Shown: in pieces, positions 16,932 through 25,529 of the stretch
How the letters are laid out: each line of letters begins with the position of its first letter
How positions within the stretch are numbered: the stretch's first letter is position 1
NCBI RefSeq assembly: GCF_001424835.1
Contig: NZ_LMCQ01000001.1
Location: 425,089-489,088 of the forward strand
Origin: Variovorax sp. Root318D1
GTDB lineage: Bacteria; Pseudomonadota; Gammaproteobacteria; Burkholderiales; Burkholderiaceae_C
Reading direction: 5' to 3'
DNA length: 64,000 bases
The notes under the pieces: model-generated
Database searches by the model: none
What the model was told of the DNA's origin: nothing
What the model saw: the letters and a program-made list of their open reading frames with translations, nothing else
Made by a program: the position numbers and the translations under genes

Positions 16932-17707
16932 CCAACATGGAGCCGAGCGCTGTCGAGGCCGCCGCGCGCTACCTGCACGCGCTTCAGTCGTCGGGTCGCT
17001 TCGGTGCAAGGCTGGAAGCCGGCTTGCGGCCTGCCACGCCGGAAGACGGTTGGCGCATCCAGCGGCGAATCAGCGAACTGCGCGGCAGCCCCGTCATCGG
17101 CTGGAAATGCGGGTTGCCCTCGAGCGATCGCTGGGTCGCCGCCGCACTGCATGATGCAAGGCCATCGGGCGGCATGGCTGCTGCGCCTGCCGGACCGACG
17201 GGCGCAGCGCGCATCGAACCCGAACTGGCATTCGAGCTCAAGCAAAGCCTGCCGCCACGGTCCACCCCCTACACACCTGCCGATGTCAACGCCGCCATCG
17301 GCAGAGTGCGGCTGGCGGTCGAGGTGCTCGGTTGTCGCTATGACGATGCTGCAGACGCCAGTGGCCCTGAACTGATGGCCGACAGCCTGTGGCACCAAAG
17401 CGTGGTCCTGGGGCCGACTGCCGCCGTGGATTTTGCGCAGGAGCCATTTCCTGGTCCCTTCGAGATTGCACTCTCGGTACAGGGCCATGACGTCGTCACA
17501 TTTGCAGCCAGCCATCCCAACGGCGACCCGCGCTTGCCTCTTTACTGGCTTGCCGAGTTTCTGCGCAGCCAGGGCACGGGTCTAGAGGCCGGGCAGGCAG
17601 TCATCACCGGCTCATTTGCGGGGGCGATCGATCTGCCGTTCAGGCGTCCCGCCGTGCTTCGCTATGGCAACTTCGGCGAGCTTGCGCTGACGCTCGAGCA
17701 GCTTTGA
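16928..17707 (+). CDS. 2-keto-4-pentenoate hydratase-family protein (MhpD-like)
   Basis: A 259-residue member of the MhpD/FAH-like hydratase-decarboxylase family. The metal motif ARIEPELAFEL (E-x-E) and the downstream VEVLGCRYDD and ADSLWHQSVVLG segments are typical. Such enzymes add water to 2-hydroxydienoates or decarboxylate oxalocrotonate. The start is set by the ATGA overlap with the upstream short frame. It is followed 18 bp later by an FAH-family gene, a common pair for meta-cleavage or diketo-acid breakdown. Cytoplasmic. Confidence 0.88.
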   Translation: MTNMEPSAVEAAARYLHALQSSGRFGARLEAGLRPATPEDGWRIQRRISELRGSPVIGWKCGLPSSDRWVAAALHDARPSGGMAAAPAGPTGAARIEPELAFELKQSLPPRSTPYTPADVNAAIGRVRLAVEVLGCRYDDAADASGPELMADSLWHQSVVLGPTAAVDFAQEPFPGPFEIALSVQGHDVVTFAASHPNGDPRLPLYWLAEFLRSQGTGLEAGQAVITGSFAGAIDLPFRRPAVLRYGNFGELALTLEQL

Positions 17708-17725
17708 CAACCAAAAGGATTCCCC

Positions 17726-18574
17726 ATGCGTCTCGTTCGATTCGGCCCCCGTGGCTCTGAAAAACCCGGCCTCATTGATACACAAGGCACCTTGCGCGAT
17801 TTGTCTTCCATCGTGAGCGACATTCACGGACCAACACTTTCGCCCGAGAGCCTTGCAAGGCTGCGTGCCCTCGATACATCGAGCTTGCCCGCAATGCCCG
17901 CCGATACACGGCTCGGACCCTGCGTAGGCCAGGTTCCGAATGTGGTTTGCATCGGCCTCAACTACTCCGACCATGCGGCAGAAACCAACACGCCGATTCC
18001 CACACAGCCGATTGTCTTTAACAAGCACACCAGCGCGCTGGCTGGCCCCAACGATCCGGTCATCGTCGCTCCCGGCTCAGGCAAGCTTGATTGGGAGGTC
18101 GAACTCGCCATCGTGATCGGTCGTCCGGCCTGGCATGTCAGTGAAGCAGAAGCGCTGGAATATGTAGCTGGCTACTGCCTTTGCAACGATGTGTCAGAGC
18201 GTGCCTGGCAAATCGAAATGGAAGGCCAGTGGACCAAAGGCAAGAGCTACCTTGGCTATGCGCCGATAGGACCCTGGTTGCTGACGGCTGACGAAGTGCC
18301 GGACCCGCAGAATATCGACCTTTGGCTCGACGTGAACGGAACTCGCCGACAGACTGGCAACACCCGCACGCAGATTTTCGGCGTTGCAACCATCGTGTCT
18401 TATCTCAGCCGCTTCATGGCGCTTCGGCCCGGCGACGTGATCCCGACCGGTACGCCGCCGGGCGATGTGATGACCTTGGGCAGTGACCTGCTCGGCACGC
18501 AGCGCCAGCAAACCATTGCATACAGCGACGCCATGGGTGCCGCCTGGCGCGCTGGCAAATTGCCTGCGCTTTAA
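17726..18574 (+). CDS. fumarylacetoacetate hydrolase-family protein
   Basis: A 282-residue protein: short N-terminal domain, then the catalytic FAH fold from VVCIGLNYSDHAAE (residue about 73). Metal ligands are visible in KLDWEVELAIVIG (E-x-E) and CNDVSER (Asp). AAAAGGA precedes the ATG. Members hydrolyse acylpyruvates such as 2,4-diketo-3-deoxy sugar acids, or isomerise 2-oxo-diacids. Being last in the plus arm of a sugar-type importer cluster, it could carry out the final C-C cleavage to pyruvate (inference). The end of the gene is nearly identical to positions 1-67. Confidence 0.92.
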   Translation: MRLVRFGPRGSEKPGLIDTQGTLRDLSSIVSDIHGPTLSPESLARLRALDTSSLPAMPADTRLGPCVGQVPNVVCIGLNYSDHAAETNTPIPTQPIVFNKHTSALAGPNDPVIVAPGSGKLDWEVELAIVIGRPAWHVSEAEALEYVAGYCLCNDVSERAWQIEMEGQWTKGKSYLGYAPIGPWLLTADEVPDPQNIDLWLDVNGTRRQTGNTRTQIFGVATIVSYLSRFMALRPGDVIPTGTPPGDVMTLGSDLLGTQRQQTIAYSDAMGAAWRAGKLPAL

Positions 18575-18595
18575 AGCGACAGCAGAAGCCGAGTT

Positions 18596-19063
18596 CTACG
18601 AATGCATAGCCGGTAGCGTATGCGCGAGCGCGCCGGCGATACCGGTCGCCGGCCACGCCAACATTGCAACAGCGATCATCCGGTCCAATTCGCTCCTGGT
18701 AGCACCCGCCTGCGGTAAATCCAAGATCGCTTGCATCATCCCGAGAAAATACCAAGCCAGCGCGGCGACATCTGTTCCACGGGGCAGTTACCCAACTGCA
18801 ATTGCTTCCCCAAGCGGACCTTCGAGCAGCTTGCGCGGCTGACTCATCCCCGAGATCGCTGCTTTCCGTCCTTCCGGCGGCAGATCCACCAGCTCGGCAC
18901 AACTTCTTGCGAGCAGGCAACCCGGCGGTCGACGTGACCCCATCGGCAGCAGCCCGCGCAGCAGTGCCTCGAACCGCGCACGTGCACTGCCGCCCTCCCG
19001 GAACATAGCCGTTGCTGATTGCAGCGCGGCGCCACCACTTGCTTGGACTTGCCACGACGTGGG
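18596..19063 (-). pseudogene. TetR-family regulator, C-terminal remnant with a nonsense codon
   Basis: On the minus strand one frame reads FREGGSARARFEALLRGLLP, then PPGCLLARSCAELVDLPPE and MSQPRKLLEGPLGEAIAVG, hits a TAA, and continues in the same frame with LPRGTDVAALAWYFLGMMQAILDLPQAG to a TAG. This is the C-terminal ligand domain of TetR regulators of the GCLL type. The TAA at the position usually occupied by Gln looks like CAA to TAA. The DNA-binding helix-turn-helix is not recognisable upstream; the frame is closed there by further stops. Confidence 0.75.
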
Positions 19064-19463
19064 TTCCTGCGCTCAGTGCTTCACCGATTTCATGCAGGAA
19101 ATCCATGTTGACGCAAGGCAGACGATGACATAGCCTTCGTTTAATAAACGATCGTTCGGCTATACGGACGATACCCACGCTGCATCGCGAAATTGGAGAC
19201 TACTTGATGGTTTGAAGACTGATCCTCACAAATGTGCACCCAGGCTCGAAGCTGACGCAGCTGACCAAGCCCCAACGATTGATTCTTCAGAGCACCTTGC
19301 CGTTCTTGGCCCGTGCCGTAGCGTCCGGCGACACGGGCCGGAGTAGCCGTTGCGGTGATTGCTCGCGACCAGGATCCCCGCCTCAGGATTGACTGTCCAG
19401 CATCCATGACATGACTGATCACAACACTTTGCCGGCCTTTTCGACTGGCGCACGGAGACAAAC
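19064..19463. other. intergenic region with TetR-type operator relic
   Basis: Contains the perfect palindrome AACGATCGTT at 19147-19156 in an AT-richer patch (TTAATAAACGATCGTT), about 85 bp from the TetR relic. It could be the former operator. No coding region is supported here; the last 20 bp carry the ribosome-binding region of the Bug gene (ACGGAGA). Confidence 0.4.
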
Positions 19464-20456
19464 ATGAAAACACTGATTCGCAGACTCTTTGATACCGCCC
19501 TTGTTGCGGTCGCGCTTTGTGGTGCCGTAGCCGCCGCCAACGCGCAGTCCTATCCGAACAAGCCCATCCTGATCAAGGTCGCCTATCCTGCCGGGTTTGG
19601 CGTTGACGCCTCAGTGCGGCCATCCGTACCCGTGTTGCAGCGCGCCCTTGGACAGTCTCTTCTGGTTGACAACATGCCTGGCGCGAACGGCTCCATCGCG
19701 GCGATGAACGTGCTGAACGCGTCGCCCGACGGATACACCTTGCTCGCAACCGCCGGTCCGGACTTCGTGGTGGCTCCGCTCACGGTCGCTTCGGCCAAGT
19801 ACACGTTCGACAGCTTCAAGCTCATTGGTTCGTTCGGGATTGCGGACATGGTCCTCGTCAGCCATCCCGACCGAACTTTCAACAGCCTCAACGCACTCGT
19901 CGAACAATTGCAAAAGCCTGGCGCGAAGGAGCTTTCCGTTGCCCATTGGGGTCAAGGTACGCTCGCTCATCTCGCGGCCGCTGAATTCCAGGGGCGTGTC
20001 CGCGCCAAGTTGCTGGAGGTGCCGTACAAAGGCATCGCTCCAATTGCCACGGCGGTCGGCGGTGGAGAGGTGGACCTCGCCTTTGTCCCGCTTGCGGGAC
20101 CAATTCTGGGAATGATTCAGACCGGGCGCATTAAGGCCATCGCCATCGCGAGCCCTAAGCGGCATCCGCTCCTGCCGAACTTGGCGACGCTGAGCGAGGA
20201 CGCTCGGTTCAAGAACTTCGAGTTCGGCATCTGGACCGGCCTGTTCGCGCCCGCACGCACACCCGATTCCGTCACTGCGCGCCTGAGCACTGCCTTTCGA
20301 GAATGGAATGACAGTCCGGAATTCCTGGCGCTCGCAACCGCGCAGGGTCTGCGCAAACTGGATTCAATGACACCCCCGCAGGCGGCTACCTTCTTGCGTG
20401 CAGAGAACGAAAAATTCATCAACATCGCCAAGACTCTTCATCTGGTGGCGCAATAA
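19464..20456 (+). CDS. Bug/TctC-type periplasmic solute receptor
   Basis: A 330-residue receptor. A Sec signal peptide (MKTLIRRLFDTALVAVALCGAVAAANAQ) is followed by the family landmarks KVAYPAGFGVD, LLVDNMPGANGSIAA, NASPDGYTLL and VPYKGIAPIATAVGGGEVDLAF. GGAGA precedes the ATG. No TctAB partners lie nearby. It is 24 bp upstream of a flavin-reductase-like gene and probably in one operon with it, so it may import the substrate of that protein. Confidence 0.92.
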   Translation: MKTLIRRLFDTALVAVALCGAVAAANAQSYPNKPILIKVAYPAGFGVDASVRPSVPVLQRALGQSLLVDNMPGANGSIAAMNVLNASPDGYTLLATAGPDFVVAPLTVASAKYTFDSFKLIGSFGIADMVLVSHPDRTFNSLNALVEQLQKPGAKELSVAHWGQGTLAHLAAAEFQGRVRAKLLEVPYKGIAPIATAVGGGEVDLAFVPLAGPILGMIQTGRIKAIAIASPKRHPLLPNLATLSEDARFKNFEFGIWTGLFAPARTPDSVTARLSTAFREWNDSPEFLALATAQGLRKLDSMTPPQAATFLRAENEKFINIAKTLHLVAQ

Positions 20457-20480
20457 CGCCGCCACAGAAAAGGCCCTTAG

Positions 20481-21137
20481 ATGACCGTTCGAGACTTCCA
20501 CTACTACGAGCCCGCCAAGGGTCACGGGCTGAGCCACAACCCGCTCAATGCGCTGGTGGCGCCGCGGCCTATCGGCTGGATCTCGTCACGCGACGCCCAA
20601 GGGCGCATCAATCTCGCACCCTACAGTTTCTTCAACGCGTTCAACTACGATCCACCGATCATCGGATTTTCTTCGATCGCCTGGAAAGATAGCGTTCAAA
20701 ACGCATCGGAAACGGGCGAGTTCACTTGGAATCTGGTCACGCGCGAACTGGGCGATCAGATGAACCAGACCTCGGCACCACTTCCGCATGGAGAGGACGA
20801 ATTCCCATTCGCCGGCCTCACAGCGGTGGCGGGCCGCATGGTCAACGTCCCGCGTGTGGGCGAAAGCCGCGCAGCCATGGAATGCAAGGTGATCGATATC
20901 GTGCAATTCCGAAACACCGCAGGCGAAAAAGTAGGTGGCTGGCTGGTACTGGGCGAAGTGGTGGGCGTGTACATAGACACGGCACTTCTGAAAGACGGCG
21001 TTTATCAGACGGCGGAGGCGTATCCGATCATGCGTTCCGGGGGGCTGAATGACTATGTTCAGGTTTCGCCAGAGAATGTTTTCCAGATCGCGCGGCTCGC
21101 AGGTGCCAGCGGTCCGTCGTCGCATGGCAAGGGATAG
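20481..21137 (+). CDS. flavin reductase-like protein (DIM6/NTAB family)
   Basis: A 218-residue FMN-binding split-barrel protein. Typical segments are NPLNALVAPRPIGWISSRD, GRINLAPYSFFNAFNYDPPIIGFSS, NASETGEFTWNLVTREL and VGESRAAMECKVIDI. The family binds FMN and reduces flavin for a partner oxygenase or acts as an oxidoreductase itself. It follows the Bug receptor closely. The extreme C-terminus (LAGASGPSSHGKG) runs a little beyond the usual end at a RxGG-YxxV-Rx region, possibly from read-through into altered DNA. Confidence 0.88.
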   Translation: MTVRDFHYYEPAKGHGLSHNPLNALVAPRPIGWISSRDAQGRINLAPYSFFNAFNYDPPIIGFSSIAWKDSVQNASETGEFTWNLVTRELGDQMNQTSAPLPHGEDEFPFAGLTAVAGRMVNVPRVGESRAAMECKVIDIVQFRNTAGEKVGGWLVLGEVVGVYIDTALLKDGVYQTAEAYPIMRSGGLNDYVQVSPENVFQIARLAGASGPSSHGKG

Positions 21138-21339
21138 CAACATCCGCTGGATGTCAGGTGTCAGGAGCAAGCGCAGCGTGTGTTGCGCTTGCTTTGGCCC
21201 TCCAGAACTTGCTATTCGAGTGGGGCGGGACGCGGTGGAAATGCAGTTCTTCCGTATGCGTAATCCCGAGAAGACGGTGCAGTTCGAAAAACTCGGCGCG
21301 ACTGTGCTGCCGGCGGTGTAGCACGGCCACATGATGCTT
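21138..21339. other. non-coding stretch with an orphan open tail
   Basis: In one plus frame, 21200-21321 encodes ELAIRVGRDAVEMQFF then PEKTVQFEKLGATVLPAV and a stop, which reads like the C-terminus of a lost protein rather than random sequence. I do not recognise the family. No start or ribosome-binding site supports it as a gene. Confidence 0.25.
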
Positions 21340-21369
21340 CTATTGAGATAAGTCTTCTTATCACAATAG
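21340..21369. promoter_or_regulatory. strong AT-rich hairpin before the recombinase gene
   Basis: CTATTGAGATAAG (21340-21352) pairs with CTTATCACAATAG (21357-21369): 13-bp arms with one mismatch and a 4-nt loop, 27 bp upstream of the recombinase ATG. It may be an operator, a terminator for the flavin-reductase operon, or part of the recombination site. There is no clear run of T after it. Confidence 0.55.
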
Positions 21370-21396
21370 TAGGTTCGTCCGACTAAACTGACGGGC

Positions 21397-23103
21397 ATGA
21401 AAGTACGCACCGTCAGCAGGGCAGGGGCCGGAAATGGCGATTTCCCCAGCGCTTCGCAGCTGGCGGCGCTGCGCGCCTGGTACGCGGGCCTGTCGGCGCG
21501 CGCTGCGGTCGCGCAATATCTCGGGGACAACAAAGCGTCGGGACAGTCCTCTCGCGCCATGCTGGGCGATATCCGGCGCCAGCTGGCGAGCTACGCGCGG
21601 CTGCGGCACCGCGACGACCTGGCGTCGCTGATCGCGCACCCGGCGGCCGAGCGCGAGCAACGCGCCCGCGCGGTCGGGGATGCCATCGAGAAGCTGCGGC
21701 AGTTGCCCTTGCCAGCGCCGATGGTGACGGACACCGTCGATCGGTGGCTGCCGACGCGCGCCGCGCGGGCCCTGCAAACCGCCGGCATCCGGACGCTGGC
21801 CGATCTGACGGTGCGGGTGCCGCGCCGACGCCGATGGTGGGCCGCCGTGCCCGGCCTGGGGGCACGCAGTGCGCGTCAGATCGAGGCGTTCTTTGCCGCC
21901 CAACCGGCGTTGACCGAACGGGCGAGGGCGCTGGTGGTCGTGCCGAGGACCGAGACCGCGCCGTGGGAGCATCTGGTTGTGCCGCAGGAGGTCGATGGCA
22001 CACGGGGCACCTTCCGGGCGCCGCAGGCCACCTGCACCCTGTCGGCGAGCAATGACTACGAGGCCGTCCAGGCCTGGCTGGGTCTGCAGGACGCCGCGGC
22101 GACCCAGCGCGCCTACCGCAAGGAAGCCGAGCGGCTCATGCTGTGGGCGATCCTCGAGCGCGGCAAGGCGCTGTCGTCGCTGACGACCGAGGATGCCGTG
22201 GCGTACCGCGCCTTCCTGCGGCGCCCATCGCCGCGGGAGCGCTGGGTCGGACCCGCGCGGCCGCGCACGTCCGCGGAATGGCGCCCCTTCCAGGGACCAC
22301 TGGCGCCGCGCTCCGTGGCGTACGCACTGTCCGTGATCGGCGCGCTGTATCGCTGGTTGATCGAGCAGCGTTATGTGCTGGCCAATCCGTTTGCTGGCGT
22401 GAAGGTCAAGGGAACGGGCCGTGGCAGTGCCTTCGACGGATCCCGGGTTTTCACGGAGCACGAATGGGCGCTGATTCGCTCCACCGCCGACGGCATCGAG
22501 TGGATCGGTGGATGGAGCGAGGAGGGCGCCCAGCGCCTGCGCTTCGTGCTGGATTTCTGGTACGCGACGGGCCTGCGACCCAGCGAGATGGTCGACGCCC
22601 GGCTGGGTGGCATCGAGCACGATGCGCAGGGCGACGACTGGCTGAACGTGGTCGGCAAGGGCAGCAAGCACGGCAAGGTCGCCTTGCCGCTGCTGGCGCG
22701 GGGCGCGCTCGACCAGTATCTGGCGCAACGCGGCCTGCCCGTGACGCGGTCGCGCTGGAATCCGAAGACCGCGCTGGTCCCCGGCCTGGCAGAAGACGGG
22801 ACCGGGATCAGCGCGTCGCGCCTGTGGTCGGTCATGCGCCGCTTCTTCCTCCATGCCGCGCATACCTTGGAAAGCGTGAGTCCGTCCACTGCGGACAAGC
22901 TCAAGCGCGCCACGCCACACTGGATGCGGCATACCCATGCCACCCATGCGCTCGCGCGCGGCGTCGAGCTGACGACCGTGCGGGACAACCTGCGGCATGC
23001 CTCTGTCGCGACGACCTCGGTCTACCTCCATACCGACGAGGTCAAGCGGGCGAGGCAGATCGGGGACGCTTTTCCGGCTCGGTCTTTCGTGAGATCGACA
23101 TGA
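21397..23103 (+). CDS. tyrosine recombinase/phage-type integrase with long N-terminal domain (DUF3701-like)
   Basis: A 568-residue DNA recombinase. Residues 1-185 form an arginine-rich N-terminal region of the type called DUF3701, with a helix-hairpin-helix-like TLADLTVRVPRRRRWWAAVPGLGARSARQI. Residues about 220-330 are a SAM-like core-binding domain. The catalytic domain has Arg in ATGLRPSEM, Lys in VGKGSKHGK, HWMRHTHATH (H-x2-R), the LRHASVATTSVY segment and Tyr in YLHTD. All catalytic residues appear intact. No phage, relaxase or cargo genes adjoin it, so it is a solitary integrase. Confidence 0.92.
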   Translation: MKVRTVSRAGAGNGDFPSASQLAALRAWYAGLSARAAVAQYLGDNKASGQSSRAMLGDIRRQLASYARLRHRDDLASLIAHPAAEREQRARAVGDAIEKLRQLPLPAPMVTDTVDRWLPTRAARALQTAGIRTLADLTVRVPRRRRWWAAVPGLGARSARQIEAFFAAQPALTERARALVVVPRTETAPWEHLVVPQEVDGTRGTFRAPQATCTLSASNDYEAVQAWLGLQDAAATQRAYRKEAERLMLWAILERGKALSSLTTEDAVAYRAFLRRPSPRERWVGPARPRTSAEWRPFQGPLAPRSVAYALSVIGALYRWLIEQRYVLANPFAGVKVKGTGRGSAFDGSRVFTEHEWALIRSTADGIEWIGGWSEEGAQRLRFVLDFWYATGLRPSEMVDARLGGIEHDAQGDDWLNVVGKGSKHGKVALPLLARGALDQYLAQRGLPVTRSRWNPKTALVPGLAEDGTGISASRLWSVMRRFFLHAAHTLESVSPSTADKLKRATPHWMRHTHATHALARGVELTTVRDNLRHASVATTSVYLHTDEVKRARQIGDAFPARSFVRST

Positions 23104-23267
23104 CCTCGCGTCGTCCCGTGTCATAGGGTGCAACCGACCAGAGGCATCCACTATCGATAACCAGTCGGATCGTCTTTGTCAGTATTGCTAACACGGGTGT
23201 CTCTTCCATAGGCGCCTTGAGTCTCCGGCCATTGGCGGTCAGGCGATCGCGTCCACGCGATGCCTGG

Positions 23268-23807
23268 TCATCGGGCGGCGCGCCATGCGCAATACGGGTT
23301 CAGCGCTTCGCCCTTCCACCATTGCCTTTCCGGACCGAGCACAAATACCGCGAAATGCAAGTGTGGCGCGTCGGGCGCGGCGTTGCCGGTCGTGCCGACA
23401 TATCCGATCAGATCGCCACGCCGAAGCTGCATGCCTTCATGCAGGCCTTCCGCATAGCGGTCCAGGTGCGCGTAGTAATAGACAAGTTGGCCTGCCGGGT
23501 CGAATTGATAGACGGTGAGTCCGCCTGGCTTGCTTTCGAACAGTTTGACCAGCTTGCCGTCTTCCACGGCGCGCACGGGCGTCCCGCGCGGGGCCATGAT
23601 GTCGAGCGCCTCATGGCGGCGGCCGAGGCGTCCGTCCAAGAACGTGTCCTGGACAGTTTCGGGCCGGATGCCGTCGACTGGAAACTGCAGCGCGCGGGCG
23701 GCGAGTGTCGCTGGCCAGGCACTGTCGTCACAAGCCTCTGCAATCGCCCAGCCTGGCACGGCGAGGCAAGCCACAGTCATCGCCATTTGCCTTCGAGACA
23801 CGTGCAT
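23268..23807 (-). CDS. M23-family (LytM-like) peptidoglycan metallopeptidase
   Basis: A 179-residue exported protein with a signal peptide (MHVSRRQMAMTVACLAVPGWAIAEA). The LytM zinc motifs are visible: RRHEALDIM (H-x3-D) and PHLHFAV (H-x-H), with APRGTPVRAVEDGKLV and QLRRGDLIGYVGTTGNA between. It should cut peptide cross-links in the periplasm. It is 11 bp downstream of an L,D-transpeptidase gene in the same direction, so the pair probably acts together on the cell wall. Confidence 0.9.
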   Translation of the reverse strand: MHVSRRQMAMTVACLAVPGWAIAEACDDSAWPATLAARALQFPVDGIRPETVQDTFLDGRLGRRHEALDIMAPRGTPVRAVEDGKLVKLFESKPGGLTVYQFDPAGQLVYYYAHLDRYAEGLHEGMQLRRGDLIGYVGTTGNAAPDAPHLHFAVFVLGPERQWWKGEALNPYCAWRAAR

Positions 23808-23818
23808 CGGCAGCCTTT

Positions 23819-24859
23819 TCAGGCTTTCACGTCGACTGCGAAGCCCGCCTTTGCCAGCTGCGACAGGCGCGCCGCATCCCAGTTGGTCAGGTGGACGCAG
23901 CCATTGGTTGTCGTAGTACCCACGCGTTCAGGCGCCGGGGTGCCGTGGATGCCCCAGTGCGGCTTCGACAGCCCCATCCAGACGTTGCCGATCGGGTTGT
24001 TCGGACCAGCAGGGATATCGACCTTCGCCGCGCCGGCCGGCGCCTTCTTCAGGATCACCGGATCGTACGTGAAGGTGGGATCCTTCACTTCGTTGATGAT
24101 TTTCATCTTGCCCAAGGGCAGCGGGTCCAGAGGCCCGCCGATGCTGATAGGAAAGCCGGCGAGCGGCTTGCCCGACCCGTCGAGCACGAACAGCATGCGA
24201 TCGCTCTTGTCGATCTCGATCGACGCAGCGGCCTTGACGACACTGGCATCTGCCGTGCTCGTGATATTGACAACCACGATTTCCTCACGCGCCTCGAATT
24301 TGGCACCGGCATTCAGGGCGAGCAAGGCCTTGGGAGACATGTGGTGCTTCTCCGAAAGGGCTTCCTTCAGGTTCTCATAGCCGGACGTTTTCATCTTGGC
24401 TCGCTCGGCCATCGCCTGCGGCGTCGCTGCAAAGGGACCCGCCGCGTCCTTCTCGGTGATTGCATAGATGGCGAACAATGGCGCAGTGTCGGCCTTCAGC
24501 GAGGTCCACGTCGCAGCATCGACCTTGCCGCTCTGCTCAAGACCATTTGCCTGCTGGTAGGCCTTCACCACGCGGCGCATGTTGGCGCCGAAACCGCCGT
24601 CGATTTCGCCGGGCGAGAACCAGGCGCGATCGAGCAGGATCTGCGCTCGCATGACCGCGGCCCCGCGCGAGCCTTGCGCGAGCACCGGTGTTTCCTCGGC
24701 TGCATTGAGCCTGTCGAGCGCAGCGGGGCCCGATACGCCGGACCGATTCTTCGGGTCGTTTTTCGCTCCCGCATGGGCAAGCCACGATGTGGCGCCTATG
24801 ACGCTGACAGCAAGGCAGGCCGCATTGCGGAACAAGATTCGACGGGAAGAAATCATCAT
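23819..24859 (-). CDS. L,D-transpeptidase (YkuD) with peptidoglycan-binding domain
   Basis: About 346 residues. A signal sequence ([21 protein letters not shown], twin-arginine-like) is followed by a PG_binding_1 domain ([32 protein letters not shown], ending TWTSL), a LysM-like stretch ([23 protein letters not shown]), and a YkuD catalytic domain. The HGTP...TNGCVHL motif supplies the catalytic His and Cys. It forms 3-3 cross-links or anchors proteins in the wall. The start is uncertain: GTG at 24874 and ATG at 24856 are alternatives and none has a clear ribosome-binding site. Confidence 0.9.
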   Translation of the reverse strand: MMISSRRILFRNAACLAVSVIGATSWLAHAGAKNDPKNRSGVSGPAALDRLNAAEETPVLAQGSRGAAVMRAQILLDRAWFSPGEIDGGFGANMRRVVKAYQQANGLEQSGKVDAATWTSLKADTAPLFAIYAITEKDAAGPFAATPQAMAERAKMKTSGYENLKEALSEKHHMSPKALLALNAGAKFEAREEIVVVNITSTADASVVKAAASIEIDKSDRMLFVLDGSGKPLAGFPISIGGPLDPLPLGKMKIINEVKDPTFTYDPVILKKAPAGAAKVDIPAGPNNPIGNVWMGLSKPHWGIHGTPAPERVGTTTTNGCVHLTNWDAARLSQLAKAGFAVDVKA

Positions 24860-24980
24860 TGGAGCGCGCGGCACGGAGTGAAGTCCGCCGGACCGTAGGA
24901 TTGTCGACGCTTGCGACCTGTAGTCTCAAACAGACATCAAGCCTCGGACTGCGCCGCGTTCATCCGAGCCGCGCGCCATC

Positions 24981-25346
24981 TCAGTCCAGCGTGGCCCCCG
25001 TCAGCTTCACCAGGCGCGCGTAGCGGTCGAGTTCCGACGTCCAGAAGGCCGCGAAGCTGGCCGCATCGCCGGGGCGCAGCTCCCCACCGATGTCGGTCAG
25101 GCGCTCGCCGAGCTCGCCCGACTTGAAGGCCGACTGGACGGCGCCGTTCACCTTGTCCACCACGGCCGCGGGCGTGCCGGCGGGCGCGGCAACCCCATAC
25201 CAGGCGTCGTCCATGGTCATCCCCTTGATGCCGAGTTCATCAAAGGTCGGAACCGCCGGCAGCATGGGAGGGCGCTTGTCTGAAGCCACCGCGATCGCGC
25301 GAATCTTTCCGCCCTTGACCTGGCCGTAGGCGCCTGTGTCGAGCAT
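24981..25346 (-). pseudogene. Bug/TctC-type receptor, C-terminal 40 percent only
   Basis: About 121 codons of a Bug receptor: QLDFMLDTGAYGQVKGGKIRAIAVASDKRPPMLPAVPTFDELGIKGMTMDDAWYG and onward to a normal end. The N-terminal two-thirds, including the signal peptide, is missing. The similarity stops at about 25358, where the plus strand begins a different truncated frame (AEHYDKMLELIPAVVPH, stop at 25422). The junction looks like the product of a deletion or insertion joining two gene ends. Confidence 0.8.
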
Positions 25347-25529
25347 GAAGTCGAGCTGAGCACTACGACAAGATGCTCGAACTCATCCCGGCTGTCGTCC
25401 CACATGCAACAGCGGCCTAGCCGCATTTCTGCATCATGATGGCCGAGATCAGCTGTACTTAACTCGCAACCGGCTCGACGGCGACCACTCAGCCGATTTT
25501 GGTGGCGATTTCAGTGGGTCCTTTGCGCA
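25347..25529. other. scar region with the tail of an unknown plus-strand gene
   Basis: Plus-strand codons from 25359 to 25424 read AEHYDKMLELIPAVVPHATAA and stop. It looks like a real protein C-terminus but has no upstream part. Nothing else is recognised. Confidence 0.3.

Noticed and set aside
18414..19178. A 254-codon minus-strand frame across the end of the FAH gene and the TetR relic
   Set aside because: It is in the wrong frame for the TetR motifs and overlaps the FAH gene; the true remnant is in another frame.
21361..23151. A 596-codon minus-strand open frame opposite the recombinase
   Set aside because: Low-complexity Arg/Pro/Gly translation, no ribosome-binding site, and the plus strand has all recombinase catalytic residues.
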